Source: Treponema sp.
Lineage (GTDB): Bacteria; Spirochaetota; Spirochaetia; Treponematales; Breznakiellaceae
DNA: 6,990 nt
Reading direction: 5' to 3'
NCBI GenBank assembly: GCA_031266635.1
Contig: JAISAN010000220.1
Span: 1-6,990, forward strand
Shown here: in pieces, positions 1 to 6,373 of the stretch
Position numbering within the stretch: position 1 is the stretch's first letter
How the letters are laid out: each line of letters opens with the position of its first letter
The notes under the pieces: generated by a model
Seen by the model: the letters and a program-made list of their open reading frames with translations, nothing else
Databases searched by the model: none
Told to the model about the DNA's origin: nothing
Made by a program: the position numbers and the translations under genes

Positions 1-37
1 AGGTTGTTCCAAAACCCGGTTGGTTTTGAAACAACCT
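1..37. repeat. Hairpin 1, imperfect 16-bp inverted repeat
   Basis: Bases 1-16 (AGGTTGTTCCAAAACC) pair with 22-37 around a 5-base loop, with a single C/A mismatch (9 with 29). It belongs to the same hairpin family as the copies at 79-120 and 1359-1400. The third arm base is T here and C there, and its partner is A here and G there, so the pair has changed while pairing is kept. It may be the terminator of a gene lying before the window. There is no clean T-run after the stem, so that role is inferred. Confidence 0.7.
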
Positions 38-39
38 CT

Positions 40-69
40 TGGAAAAGCGGTCAAATGTCCGCTTTTCCA
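40..69. repeat. Hairpin 2, perfect 11-bp stem
   Basis: TGGAAAAGCGG (40-50) pairs perfectly with CCGCTTTTCCA (59-69) around an 8-base loop. It has the layout of the neighbouring hairpins (GC-rich arm joined to an A/T run) but a different arm sequence. It could be a terminator or a dispersed palindromic element. No T-run follows on either strand. Confidence 0.65.
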
Positions 70-78
70 TGTAAATCT

Positions 79-120
79 AAGGTAGCTGTTCCAAAAACTG
101 AAGTTTTGGAACAGCCTCAG
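79..120 (+). repeat. Hairpin 3, left copy of a 42-bp inverted pair
   Basis: GCTGTTCCAAAA (85-96) pairs perfectly with TTTTGGAACAGC (104-115) around an 8-base loop. Positions 85-120 are the exact reverse complement of 1359-1394, and the match runs to 79-120 versus 1359-1400 with one mismatch (position 84). Because the match includes the loop and both outer flanks, it is a repeated unit rather than a shared palindrome alone. It lies upstream of the lipid kinase gene. It could act as a bidirectional terminator for the preceding unit. Confidence 0.85.
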
Positions 121-302
121 ATAGCATAAATTACAATGAAAATTTCATCAACATTTGAGGAAAGGGGCTCCCGGAAAAATAAGCGCCTGCCATACATATA
201 GACTTGCTGACCGGTGGTCTGCTAGGCTGTAAGCACATCATGATTGAAGATAATCAAACGGCGCAATACGAAATTCTTCCGCGCCGGGGACGAGGCGGTA
301 AA
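121..302. other. Non-coding leader before the lipid kinase gene
   Basis: This stretch is AT-rich up to about 200 and contains no supported gene. A short palindrome (ATGAAA, A, TTTCAT) lies at 136-148. A TATAGA at 197-202 resembles a -10 element but has no acceptable -35 at 16-18 bp, so I do not call a promoter. In-frame start codons at 204 (TTG) and 240 (ATG) lie inside it, so the 3' part may be coding if the longer start is used. Confidence 0.5.
292..298 (+). promoter_or_regulatory. Ribosome binding site supporting the start at 303
   Basis: GAGGCGG ends four bases before the ATG at 303, and its GAGG core is seven bases from it. The alternative starts at 204 (TTG) and 240 (ATG) have no comparable sequence at the right distance; the nearest AGG to 240 is at 224-226, too far away. 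Confidence 0.45.
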
Positions 303-1355
303 ATGGCCGGCGGCCCGGTAAACCCTGCCGCGCCGGACGAAAGGGCGGGACTTTCCCGCGTCCCGCGGAGACACCTGGTTATTATCAATCCTGTTTCCTT
401 CAGGGCCGGGACAAATATGGAAACCTTTATCGCCGGGGTAAAAGATCAGTTTGAAAAGGTCGTCAAGGAAGACTATGCCGTCCTGATTTCCCGGTTTCCC
501 CGGCACGCCATACGGATGGTGCGGCAGTATATTATTGGGGCGGGGCCGGAGCAGGTGGTCCGGGTCTACGCAGTGGGGGGCGACGGGATACTTTTTGACT
601 GCCTGAACGGGATTGTGGGGCTTCCCAACGCGGAATTGGCCCCGGTTCCCTGGGGCCGGACCAACGATTTTATCCGCGCCTTCGGGGAGGGCCTGGAGGA
701 TAGTTTCCGGGACATTTCCCGCCTTGCCTCGGCGCCGGCGCTTCCCACGGATATTCTGCACTGCGGCAGCAATTACGCCCTTAATCTCTGTACGGTGGGG
801 CTGGAATCGGCGGCGATTTTCCACGCCGTGGACATACAGAAAAGTTTAAGAACCTGGCCCCGGTTTTTCAGGGACAGCCGCCGGGTGTACTACATGATAT
901 ACTATCTGGGGGGCATCAGGGTGATGTTCAACAAAGAATTGCTGACCCAGGAGTACGATATCAGCGTTGACGGGGAAGATTTAAGCGGCGTCTATGCCAG
1001 CGTCAACATTGCCAACGGCCCCTGTTACGGCGGGGACAAAAGCGCCGTGCTGAGCGCCGTTCCCGATGACGGCTTTATGGATGTGCTGATGTTTAAGGGC
1101 GGCAGTACGCTGCGGGGTTTGACCCGGATTCTGCCCTATACCAAAGGCCGTTACGACCGCTTCCCCCAGGATTTTACGCTGAAACGGGGAAAAATCATCT
1201 CCATCCGCTCCCAGGAGCCCCTGATGATCAACCTGGACGGCGAGGCTTTTCTCGATACCGATATTACGGTGGAGCTGATTAAGGGGGCCGTGAACATCGC
1301 CGCGCCGGACAATCTGTCCTATAAACAGCGTCCGGCGCCGGGCGCCAAATTTTGA
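303..1355 (+). CDS. Diacylglycerol kinase family lipid kinase
   Basis: This is a soluble ATP-dependent lipid kinase of the DAGK catalytic-domain family (YegS/DgkB/sphingosine-kinase type), 350 residues from the ATG at 303. Such enzymes phosphorylate diacylglycerol or a related lipid at the inner membrane face, recycling it into phospholipid synthesis. Visible landmarks are the first strand INPVSFRAG (28-36), the nucleotide loop GGDGI (92-96), PWGRTNDF (116-123), NLCTVGLES (161-169), ANGPCYGGDK (237-246), PDDGFMDV (254-261) and the distal INLDGE (309-314). Two usual threonines differ: GGDGT is GGDGI and GTGND is GRTND, so the substrate or activity may be unusual. I chose ATG 303 for its ribosome binding site. 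ATG 240 or TTG 204 would add 21 or 33 residues of low-complexity basic sequence before the domain. It stands alone between two inverted hairpins. The exact lipid substrate cannot be read. Confidence 0.85.
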   Translation: MAGGPVNPAAPDERAGLSRVPRRHLVIINPVSFRAGTNMETFIAGVKDQFEKVVKEDYAVLISRFPRHAIRMVRQYIIGAGPEQVVRVYAVGGDGILFDCLNGIVGLPNAELAPVPWGRTNDFIRAFGEGLEDSFRDISRLASAPALPTDILHCGSNYALNLCTVGLESAAIFHAVDIQKSLRTWPRFFRDSRRVYYMIYYLGGIRVMFNKELLTQEYDISVDGEDLSGVYASVNIANGPCYGGDKSAVLSAVPDDGFMDVLMFKGGSTLRGLTRILPYTKGRYDRFPQDFTLKRGKIISIRSQEPLMINLDGEAFLDTDITVELIKGAVNIAAPDNLSYKQRPAPGAKF

Positions 1356-1358
1356 AAG

Positions 1359-1400
1359 CTGAGGCTGTTCCAAAACTTCAGTTTTTGGAACAGCAACCTT
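1359..1400 (-). repeat. Hairpin 4, right copy of the 42-bp inverted pair
   Basis: GCTGTTCCAAAA (1364-1375) pairs perfectly with TTTTGGAACAGC (1383-1394). The unit begins three bases after the stop codon of the lipid kinase gene, where a terminator is expected. It is the reverse complement of the unit at 79-120. No long T-run directly follows the stem on the + strand, although a T-run occurs later at 1411-1416. A terminator role is therefore likely but not proven. Confidence 0.8.
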
Positions 1401-1440
1401 GCATCTTCGGTTTTTTCAACCTTCGTGGGTATTGTTTTTC

Positions 1441-1448
1441 AGAGGGGG
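1441..1448 (+). promoter_or_regulatory. Ribosome binding site fixing the lipoprotein start at 1456
   Basis: AGAGGGGG ends seven bases before ATG 1456. That start gives a protein opening directly with a lipoprotein signal peptide. A longer in-frame start (TTG 1399) would place 19 residues before the signal peptide and begin inside the hairpin repeat, so it is rejected. Confidence 0.75.
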
Positions 1449-1455
1449 AAAATAT

Positions 1456-2571
1456 ATGAAAAATTTGCTCTTTCTGTTCGGACTCTGCCTCATTCTGGCC
1501 GGATGCGCTAGGAACGAGGCGCAATGGCGGCCGGGGCAGCCCCTGGCCCGGGAAAAACTTGTTGTCGCGGTCATTCACATTTCAGACCCCCTGAACGAAA
1601 GTTCCGGTTATGCCTTTGAACATGACCGGGGCATTCAGGGAATGTTGGAGAAAATTGGGCTGAAAGATGAACAGATCATCCGTAAAATCAACGTCTCCGA
1701 CGCAAATCCTATGGTGGTTGAAAACGCCCTGCGGGACTGTATCGCCCTGGGGGCCCATATTATTTTTGCCACCAGTTACGGCTATATGGAGACCTGCGAA
1801 AAGCTGGCGGAGGAATTCCCCCATGTTATTTTTGCCCATGCCACGGGCAGCCGGTACAACGATACTAATTTTACCAATTATTTTGGACGGGTCTACCAGG
1901 CCCGGTATTTAAGCGGTATCGCGGCGGGCCTGAAAACGGAAAGCAATATGATCGGCTATGTGGCGGCTATGGATAAGAGCAACAGCGAGGTAAGCGGGGG
2001 CATCAACGCCTTTGCCCTGGGGGTGGAATCGGTCAACCCCGGCGCGGTCATTCACGTCCGGGTAACCCATAGCTGGTTTGATCCTCCGGGGGAAACCAAC
2101 GCCGCCAGGGAACTTCTGGCCCTGGGCTGCGATGTGATAACCCAGCACTGCGACACCCCGAATCCCCAGCTGGAAGCCGAACGGGCCCGCAAATGGAGCA
2201 TCGGTTACAACAGCGATATGAGCCGGGAAGCGCCGGGGGCGGTTATCGGCTCGGTTGTCTGGAATTGGGGGGAGTATTATACCTGGCTGGTTCAAAGCGT
2301 CATCAACGGCAGCTTTACTACCGCCCCTTATTTTGGCGGCCTGCGGGAAGGCATTGTGGACTTTACGCCCCTTTCGGCTCTTGCCGCGCCGGATACGGCC
2401 GAAGCTGTTGCCGCCGCCCGGATGCGTATTGAAAGCGGCGCTTTTAATGTGTTTGACGGCGCCCTGGAAACCAACGACGGGCGGATCATCGGTGAACCGG
2501 GGACTACCCTGCCGGACGCGCTTATTACCGGCGGTATGGACTGGTATTACCGTAATGTCAGGGAAAGGTAA
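1456..2571 (+). CDS. BMP-family substrate-binding lipoprotein (first paralogue)
   Basis: A 371-residue exported lipoprotein of the basic membrane protein (BMP, PnrA/TmpC/Med-like) periplasmic binding family. The signal peptide ends in the lipobox LAGC with the lipidated Cys17, so the mature protein should be anchored in the envelope. Family landmarks are LNESSGYAFEHDRGI (46-60), FATSYGYME (104-112), FAHATG (126-131), YFGRVYQARYLSGIAAG (142-158), NAFALGVESVNPG (184-196), SWFDP (206-210), CDVITQHCD (225-233), GYNSDM (250-255) and the C-terminal WYYRNV (363-368). The length is that of a complete binding protein. Known members bind nucleosides or related small molecules for ABC import; the ligand here cannot be read. 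It opens an operon with a close paralogue and a sensor kinase. No permease or ATPase gene is in the window, so it may serve sensing, or feed a transporter encoded elsewhere. Confidence 0.9.
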   Translation: MKNLLFLFGLCLILAGCARNEAQWRPGQPLAREKLVVAVIHISDPLNESSGYAFEHDRGIQGMLEKIGLKDEQIIRKINVSDANPMVVENALRDCIALGAHIIFATSYGYMETCEKLAEEFPHVIFAHATGSRYNDTNFTNYFGRVYQARYLSGIAAGLKTESNMIGYVAAMDKSNSEVSGGINAFALGVESVNPGAVIHVRVTHSWFDPPGETNAARELLALGCDVITQHCDTPNPQLEAERARKWSIGYNSDMSREAPGAVIGSVVWNWGEYYTWLVQSVINGSFTTAPYFGGLREGIVDFTPLSALAAPDTAEAVAAARMRIESGAFNVFDGALETNDGRIIGEPGTTLPDALITGGMDWYYRNVRER

Positions 2572-2597
2572 AACGGGAATTAAAGGGGGAGCGGCGG

Positions 2598-3734
2598 ATG
2601 AGGAAAACAGCGGCTGGAGTAATTGCGGTCTTTGTTCTGGCGGTCTTGGCGGTTCCGGCGTTTTTTACGGGGTGTACGGAAAAAAATGTCCGGTGGACGC
2701 CGGGGAAGCCCTTCCCCAAAGAGCGGATCAAGATAGGGATTATTCATCCCAACGAGATAAACGAAACATCCCTTTACGACTGGGCCCACTATGAGGGAAC
2801 GGTGGAGATGCAGAAGACCCTGGGCCTTGGGGATGATCAGATAATCCGCCGGGTCAATGTGTTTGAGGAAGACCAGGCGGAGACGGAAGCGGTTGTCCGG
2901 GAATGTATCAGCGAGGGGGCCGTCATCATCATTGCCCCCAGTTACGGCTATATGGAGCCCTGCGAAAAACTGGCGGCGGAATTTCCCGGTGTGATCTTCG
3001 CCCATGCCACGGGGTACAAGCACAACGACCGCAATTTTACCAACTATTCCGGGCGGGTCTACCAGGCCCGGTATCTAAGCGGCATTGTGGCGGGCCTGAA
3101 AACGGAGAGCGGGAAAATCGGCTTTGTGGCGGCTATGGGCCGGGACAACAGCGAGGTGAGCGGGAGCGTCAACGCCTTCGCCCTGGGGGTGGAATCGGTT
3201 AATCCCGGCGCCCGGATCTATGTCAAAGTAACCTATAGCTGGTTTGACCCCCTGGGAGAGGGCGAGGCGGCAAAGGCCCTTATCGCCGAAGGCTGCGATG
3301 TAATCGCCCAGCACACCAACACCACCGTTCCCCAGCTCGCGGCGCGGAACGCCGGGGTGTGGGGCATCGGCTTTAACGGCGACATGGGCGCCTATGTCCC
3401 CGGAACGGTGCTTACTTCGGTAGTTTTGCGCTGGGGGGCTTACTACTGCCATTTGGTCCAAAGCGTCATAGACGGTACTTTTTCCCCGGCCCCCTATTTC
3501 GGCGGCATCGCCGAGGGGGTGGTGGATATTACGCCCCCGGCGCTGACCGGCCCCGAAACAGCCGCGGCGGTGGAGGCCGCCCGCCGCGAAATACGGGAAG
3601 GAAGGTTCAACGTCTTTGACGGGGAACTGGAAACCAGCGGCGGCGGCATCATAGGAGTAAAAGGAGAAACCCTTTCGGACAGTGAAATTATCGGGAATAT
3701 TCACTGGTATTACCGCAATGTGGTTGAACTCTGA
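2598..3734 (+). CDS. BMP-family substrate-binding lipoprotein (second paralogue)
   Basis: A 378-residue paralogue of the preceding gene, 26 bp downstream with its own ribosome binding site (AGGGGGA, 2584-2590). The signal peptide is longer, ending in the lipobox FTGC with lipidated Cys26. Residues 115-218 match residues 107-210 of the first copy at 83 of 104 positions by my count; the segment before this block is visibly more divergent. Family landmarks are all present: SYGYME (115-120), FAHATG (134-139), GRVYQARYLSGIVAG (152-166), NAFALGVESVNPG (192-204), SWFDP (214-218), GFNGDM (258-263) and WYYRNV (370-375). Some likely pocket positions differ from the first copy: Ser151 for Phe143, and TNTTVP for CDTPNP. 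This suggests a different or broadened ligand range. It ends 2 bp before the sensor kinase start, pointing to a shared job with it. Confidence 0.9.
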   Translation: MRKTAAGVIAVFVLAVLAVPAFFTGCTEKNVRWTPGKPFPKERIKIGIIHPNEINETSLYDWAHYEGTVEMQKTLGLGDDQIIRRVNVFEEDQAETEAVVRECISEGAVIIIAPSYGYMEPCEKLAAEFPGVIFAHATGYKHNDRNFTNYSGRVYQARYLSGIVAGLKTESGKIGFVAAMGRDNSEVSGSVNAFALGVESVNPGARIYVKVTYSWFDPLGEGEAAKALIAEGCDVIAQHTNTTVPQLAARNAGVWGIGFNGDMGAYVPGTVLTSVVLRWGAYYCHLVQSVIDGTFSPAPYFGGIAEGVVDITPPALTGPETAAAVEAARREIREGRFNVFDGELETSGGGIIGVKGETLSDSEIIGNIHWYYRNVVEL

Positions 3735-3736
3735 TT

Positions 3737-6322
3737 ATGAAAATGAATATCCGGTGGAACGAGGTACTGAAAAAAAACTACCCCCAGGTGCTTTTTGTCG
3801 TTGCCGCTTTTCTGGTCATGGTTCTGGCGGGATACTTCTTTGTAAGCGGCATTTTGCGGAACCGGCTCCTGACTAACGCCGGTGACAATCTTTTTTCCGC
3901 CGAGGCCAACATACGGGCGGCCTTCGCCGAATCGGAAATATCCCTTAATACTTCCTTCCCCGTGGTGCTGAATATGATAGAGCGGGACGCCCCCCAGGAA
4001 GAAATACTGGAATACCTGAAATCCACCACCGCGTGGATGCGGGACAAGGGGGGGCTCATGGAGTTCTTTGGGATGTACGGGTATATCCGGGGGGAATTTA
4101 TGAACAGCCTGGAGATGCGGTCCGGCAATGGTTTTGTCCCCCAGACCCGGCCCTGGTATCAGACGGCGGTACGGACCGTGGGCACGCCGGTGGCTTATAC
4201 CGCGCCCTATACGGATACCCTGAGCGGGGAGACGATCATTTCCGCGGTAAAAAACGTGGTGGATGAAGAAGGAAACTATTACGGCATCCTGGTGATCGAT
4301 ATGAACATGGAGTGGATCAACGAATACATCACGACCCTCCGGCTGGGAAACGGCGGTTACGGTATGGTCGTCAGCCAGAACATGGTGATCATGACCCATC
4401 CCGACCAGGACACCCTGGGAAAGCAATTGCAGGAACTGGGGGGCCCCTTCGGCGATATATCCCGGCGGCTCAGGCTGGGGGAAGAAATATCCGCCCTGCG
4501 GTATGACAGCGCCGGGGAAGGCCGGGTAATTGTCTTTTTTAAGCGGATGTTTAACGGGTGGTATGTGGGGCTCATTACCCCCACCAGGGCCTATTACCGG
4601 GAACTCCGTTCCGCGGCCTATATACTGTCGGCCCTGGGCTTTGTCCTGATGTGCGGCCTCAGTTACCTGCTCCTGCGGATAAACGCCGCCAAAATGCGGG
4701 CCGATGAGAACAGCCTTTCCAAGTCAAGCTTTCTGGCAAAGATGAGCCATGAGATCCGCACCCCCATGAACGCCATCATCGGCATGAGCGAACTTATTTT
4801 GCGGGAAAACCTAAACCCCGGCGCCAGGAATTACGCGGACAATATCCGGCAGGCGGGATCAAACCTGCTTGCCATTATCAATGACATTCTGGACTTCTCC
4901 AAAATTGAATCGGGCAGGATGAATATTATCAACGCCGAATATCATTTCGCTTCAATTATTAACGACGTGATCACCATCATCAGGATGCGGCTTGACGAAA
5001 AGCCCATCCGCTTTATCACCATGATCGACGGTTCCCTGCCGGCCGTCTTAATCGGGGATGAAATACGGGTCCGGCAGGTCCTGTTGAATCTTCTTACCAA
5101 CGCGGTTAAATACACTAACGCGGGAAGCATTACCTTCAGCATCCGCCGGGCGGAGGACCCGGACGAAGCGGCAAGGCCGAAGGGCGGGGGAAAAGAGCCC
5201 CGGATCTTCCTTGCCTTTGAGATCGCCGATACGGGAATCGGCATAAAAAAAGAGGACATGGAAAATCTCTTTGGTGACTTTACCCGGTTCGATCAAAAAC
5301 AAAACCGGGGCATAGAGGGAACCGGCCTGGGCCTGGTTATATGCCGGAACCTCTGCGTCCTCATGGGCGGGATTATTACGGTTAAAAGCGACTATGGCCG
5401 GGGCAGCGTGTTTACCGCCCTCATCCCCCAGATTGTCAAAGACCATAGCCCCTTTGCCCCGGTGGAACACCCGGAGACAAAGACCTCCCTGGTTTACGAC
5501 GACCGGCCCCTGTACGCGGAATCCCTGGTCTATACACTGGAAAGCCTGGGGGTATTCTGTACCCAGGCCCATACCGGGGATGATATTAGGGGGGGCTTAA
5601 ACAGCGCGCGGTTTATTTTTACTTCCCCCGCGCTGCTTGAGGAAGTCCGGGAAATACTCCGAAACAGGAGCCGGGCTGCGGGCGCGGAAGCTTCACTGGC
5701 CGGAAAGCCGGACGCCGCCGCGGAGCCGGAAACCGGCGCGCCGGAAGCTGGCGTGCCAGCACTGATCCTCCTGGCGGAAAACCGGCAGGACGGCAGGCCG
5801 GATATTCAGACAATTTTTACGCCCCTGCAGCCTGGGGCGGCAGCCAATATCCTGAACGGTCAACAGCGCGATAAGGGATTCCATGAAACTGAAAGTCCGG
5901 GGGCCCGTTTTATTGCCCCCGATGTCCGGGTGCTGGTGGTGGATGATATTGTTATCAACCTGGATGTCGCCCAGGGGCTTCTGAGTCCTTACCGGATGAT
6001 CATTGACCAGGCCTCCGGGGGGCTTGAAGCGGTACGGATGGTACGGGAAAACCGCTACGATCTGATCCTGATGGATCACATGATGCCAGACATGGACGGC
6101 GTGGAAGCGGTCGCCGCCATCCGCAAATGGGAAGAAGAACAGCGGAATCCGCATGAGCGGATTCCAATAATAGCCCTTACGGCCAACGCGATTTCCGGGA
6201 TGAAGGAAATGTTTTTGGAAAAGGGCTTTAGCGACTACCTTTCCAAACCCATAGAGATCGCCAAACTGGATGATATGCTGTCCCGGTGGATTCCCCCGGA
6301 AAAGCGGACAAAAACCGCATAG
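3737..6322 (+). CDS. Membrane hybrid sensor histidine kinase with dCache domain
   Basis: An 861-residue inner-membrane hybrid kinase. Order of parts: TM1 (about 17-39); extracytoplasmic dCache sensor (about 41-290) with R138-x-W140-Y141, Y158-x-D160 and D188; TM2 (about 293-315); a short linker with no HAMP or PAS; HisKA with phosphoacceptor His338 (SHEIRTP); and the ATPase domain with N455 (N box), DTGIGI (498-503), FTRFDQ (515-520) and GTGLGL (528-533). A degenerate receiver-like region follows (about 583-710), interrupted by an Ala/Pro/Glu-rich stretch (about 645-675). The canonical C-terminal receiver (about 730-853) has D736/D737, phosphoacceptor D780, T815 and K837. All kinase catalytic boxes look intact. 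No HPt domain follows, so a separate phosphotransfer protein is expected. The start lies 2 bp after the preceding lipoprotein and has no clear ribosome binding site, which suggests translational coupling. The signal is inferred to be an envelope ligand, alone or carried by the lipoproteins. Confidence 0.93.
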   Translation: MKMNIRWNEVLKKNYPQVLFVVAAFLVMVLAGYFFVSGILRNRLLTNAGDNLFSAEANIRAAFAESEISLNTSFPVVLNMIERDAPQEEILEYLKSTTAWMRDKGGLMEFFGMYGYIRGEFMNSLEMRSGNGFVPQTRPWYQTAVRTVGTPVAYTAPYTDTLSGETIISAVKNVVDEEGNYYGILVIDMNMEWINEYITTLRLGNGGYGMVVSQNMVIMTHPDQDTLGKQLQELGGPFGDISRRLRLGEEISALRYDSAGEGRVIVFFKRMFNGWYVGLITPTRAYYRELRSAAYILSALGFVLMCGLSYLLLRINAAKMRADENSLSKSSFLAKMSHEIRTPMNAIIGMSELILRENLNPGARNYADNIRQAGSNLLAIINDILDFSKIESGRMNIINAEYHFASIINDVITIIRMRLDEKPIRFITMIDGSLPAVLIGDEIRVRQVLLNLLTNAVKYTNAGSITFSIRRAEDPDEAARPKGGGKEPRIFLAFEIADTGIGIKKEDMENLFGDFTRFDQKQNRGIEGTGLGLVICRNLCVLMGGIITVKSDYGRGSVFTALIPQIVKDHSPFAPVEHPETKTSLVYDDRPLYAESLVYTLESLGVFCTQAHTGDDIRGGLNSARFIFTSPALLEEVREILRNRSRAAGAEASLAGKPDAAAEPETGAPEAGVPALILLAENRQDGRPDIQTIFTPLQPGAAANILNGQQRDKGFHETESPGARFIAPDVRVLVVDDIVINLDVAQGLLSPYRMIIDQASGGLEAVRMVRENRYDLILMDHMMPDMDGVEAVAAIRKWEEEQRNPHERIPIIALTANAISGMKEMFLEKGFSDYLSKPIEIAKLDDMLSRWIPPEKRTKTA

Positions 6323-6325
6323 ACA

Positions 6326-6361
6326 GGGGCTCCTGCAAAACTTCGGTTTTGCAGGAGCCCC
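6326..6361. terminator. Likely bidirectional terminator between convergent genes
   Basis: A perfect 16-bp stem (6326-6341 with 6346-6361) closed as C(TTCG)G, a very stable tetraloop. It starts three bases after the stop of the sensor kinase gene and lies 12 bp past the rubrerythrin stop on the other strand, exactly between convergent genes. Its inner core CAAAACTTCGGTTTTG is close to the core of the hairpin at 1359-1400, but the outer arms differ (GGGGCTCCTG). No T-run follows on either strand, so it may work by structure, aid RNA stability, or need a factor. Confidence 0.65.
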
Positions 6362-6373
6362 CATAGACAAACT

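Noticed and set aside
1..120. CRISPR array
   Set aside because: The repeated elements are unequal palindromes with no regular spacer length and only three units; there is no cas gene.
197..202. TATAGA as a -10 promoter element for the lipid kinase gene
   Set aside because: No -35-like hexamer lies 16-18 bp upstream; the region there is GAAAAA, so the call would rest on one weak hexamer.
79..1400. Composite transposon or insertion sequence with terminal inverted repeats
   Set aside because: No transposase lies between the repeats, no target-site duplication was found (bases just outside differ), and each repeat is itself a gene-end hairpin.
1399..1455. TTG-initiated extension of the first lipoprotein
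   Set aside because: It begins within the hairpin repeat, lacks a ribosome binding site and would put 19 residues before a clear lipoprotein signal peptide; ATG 1456 has a good site.
2255..2794. 179-codon open frame on the + strand across the junction of the two lipoprotein genes
   Set aside because: It overlaps the end of one and the start of the other lipoprotein in another frame and shows no recognisable domain, so it is a shadow of GC-rich coding sequence.
3075..4426. Long - strand open frames opposite the second lipoprotein and the kinase
   Set aside because: They lie wholly or mainly antisense to well-supported genes, have His/Pro/Gly-rich unnatural composition and no family motifs.
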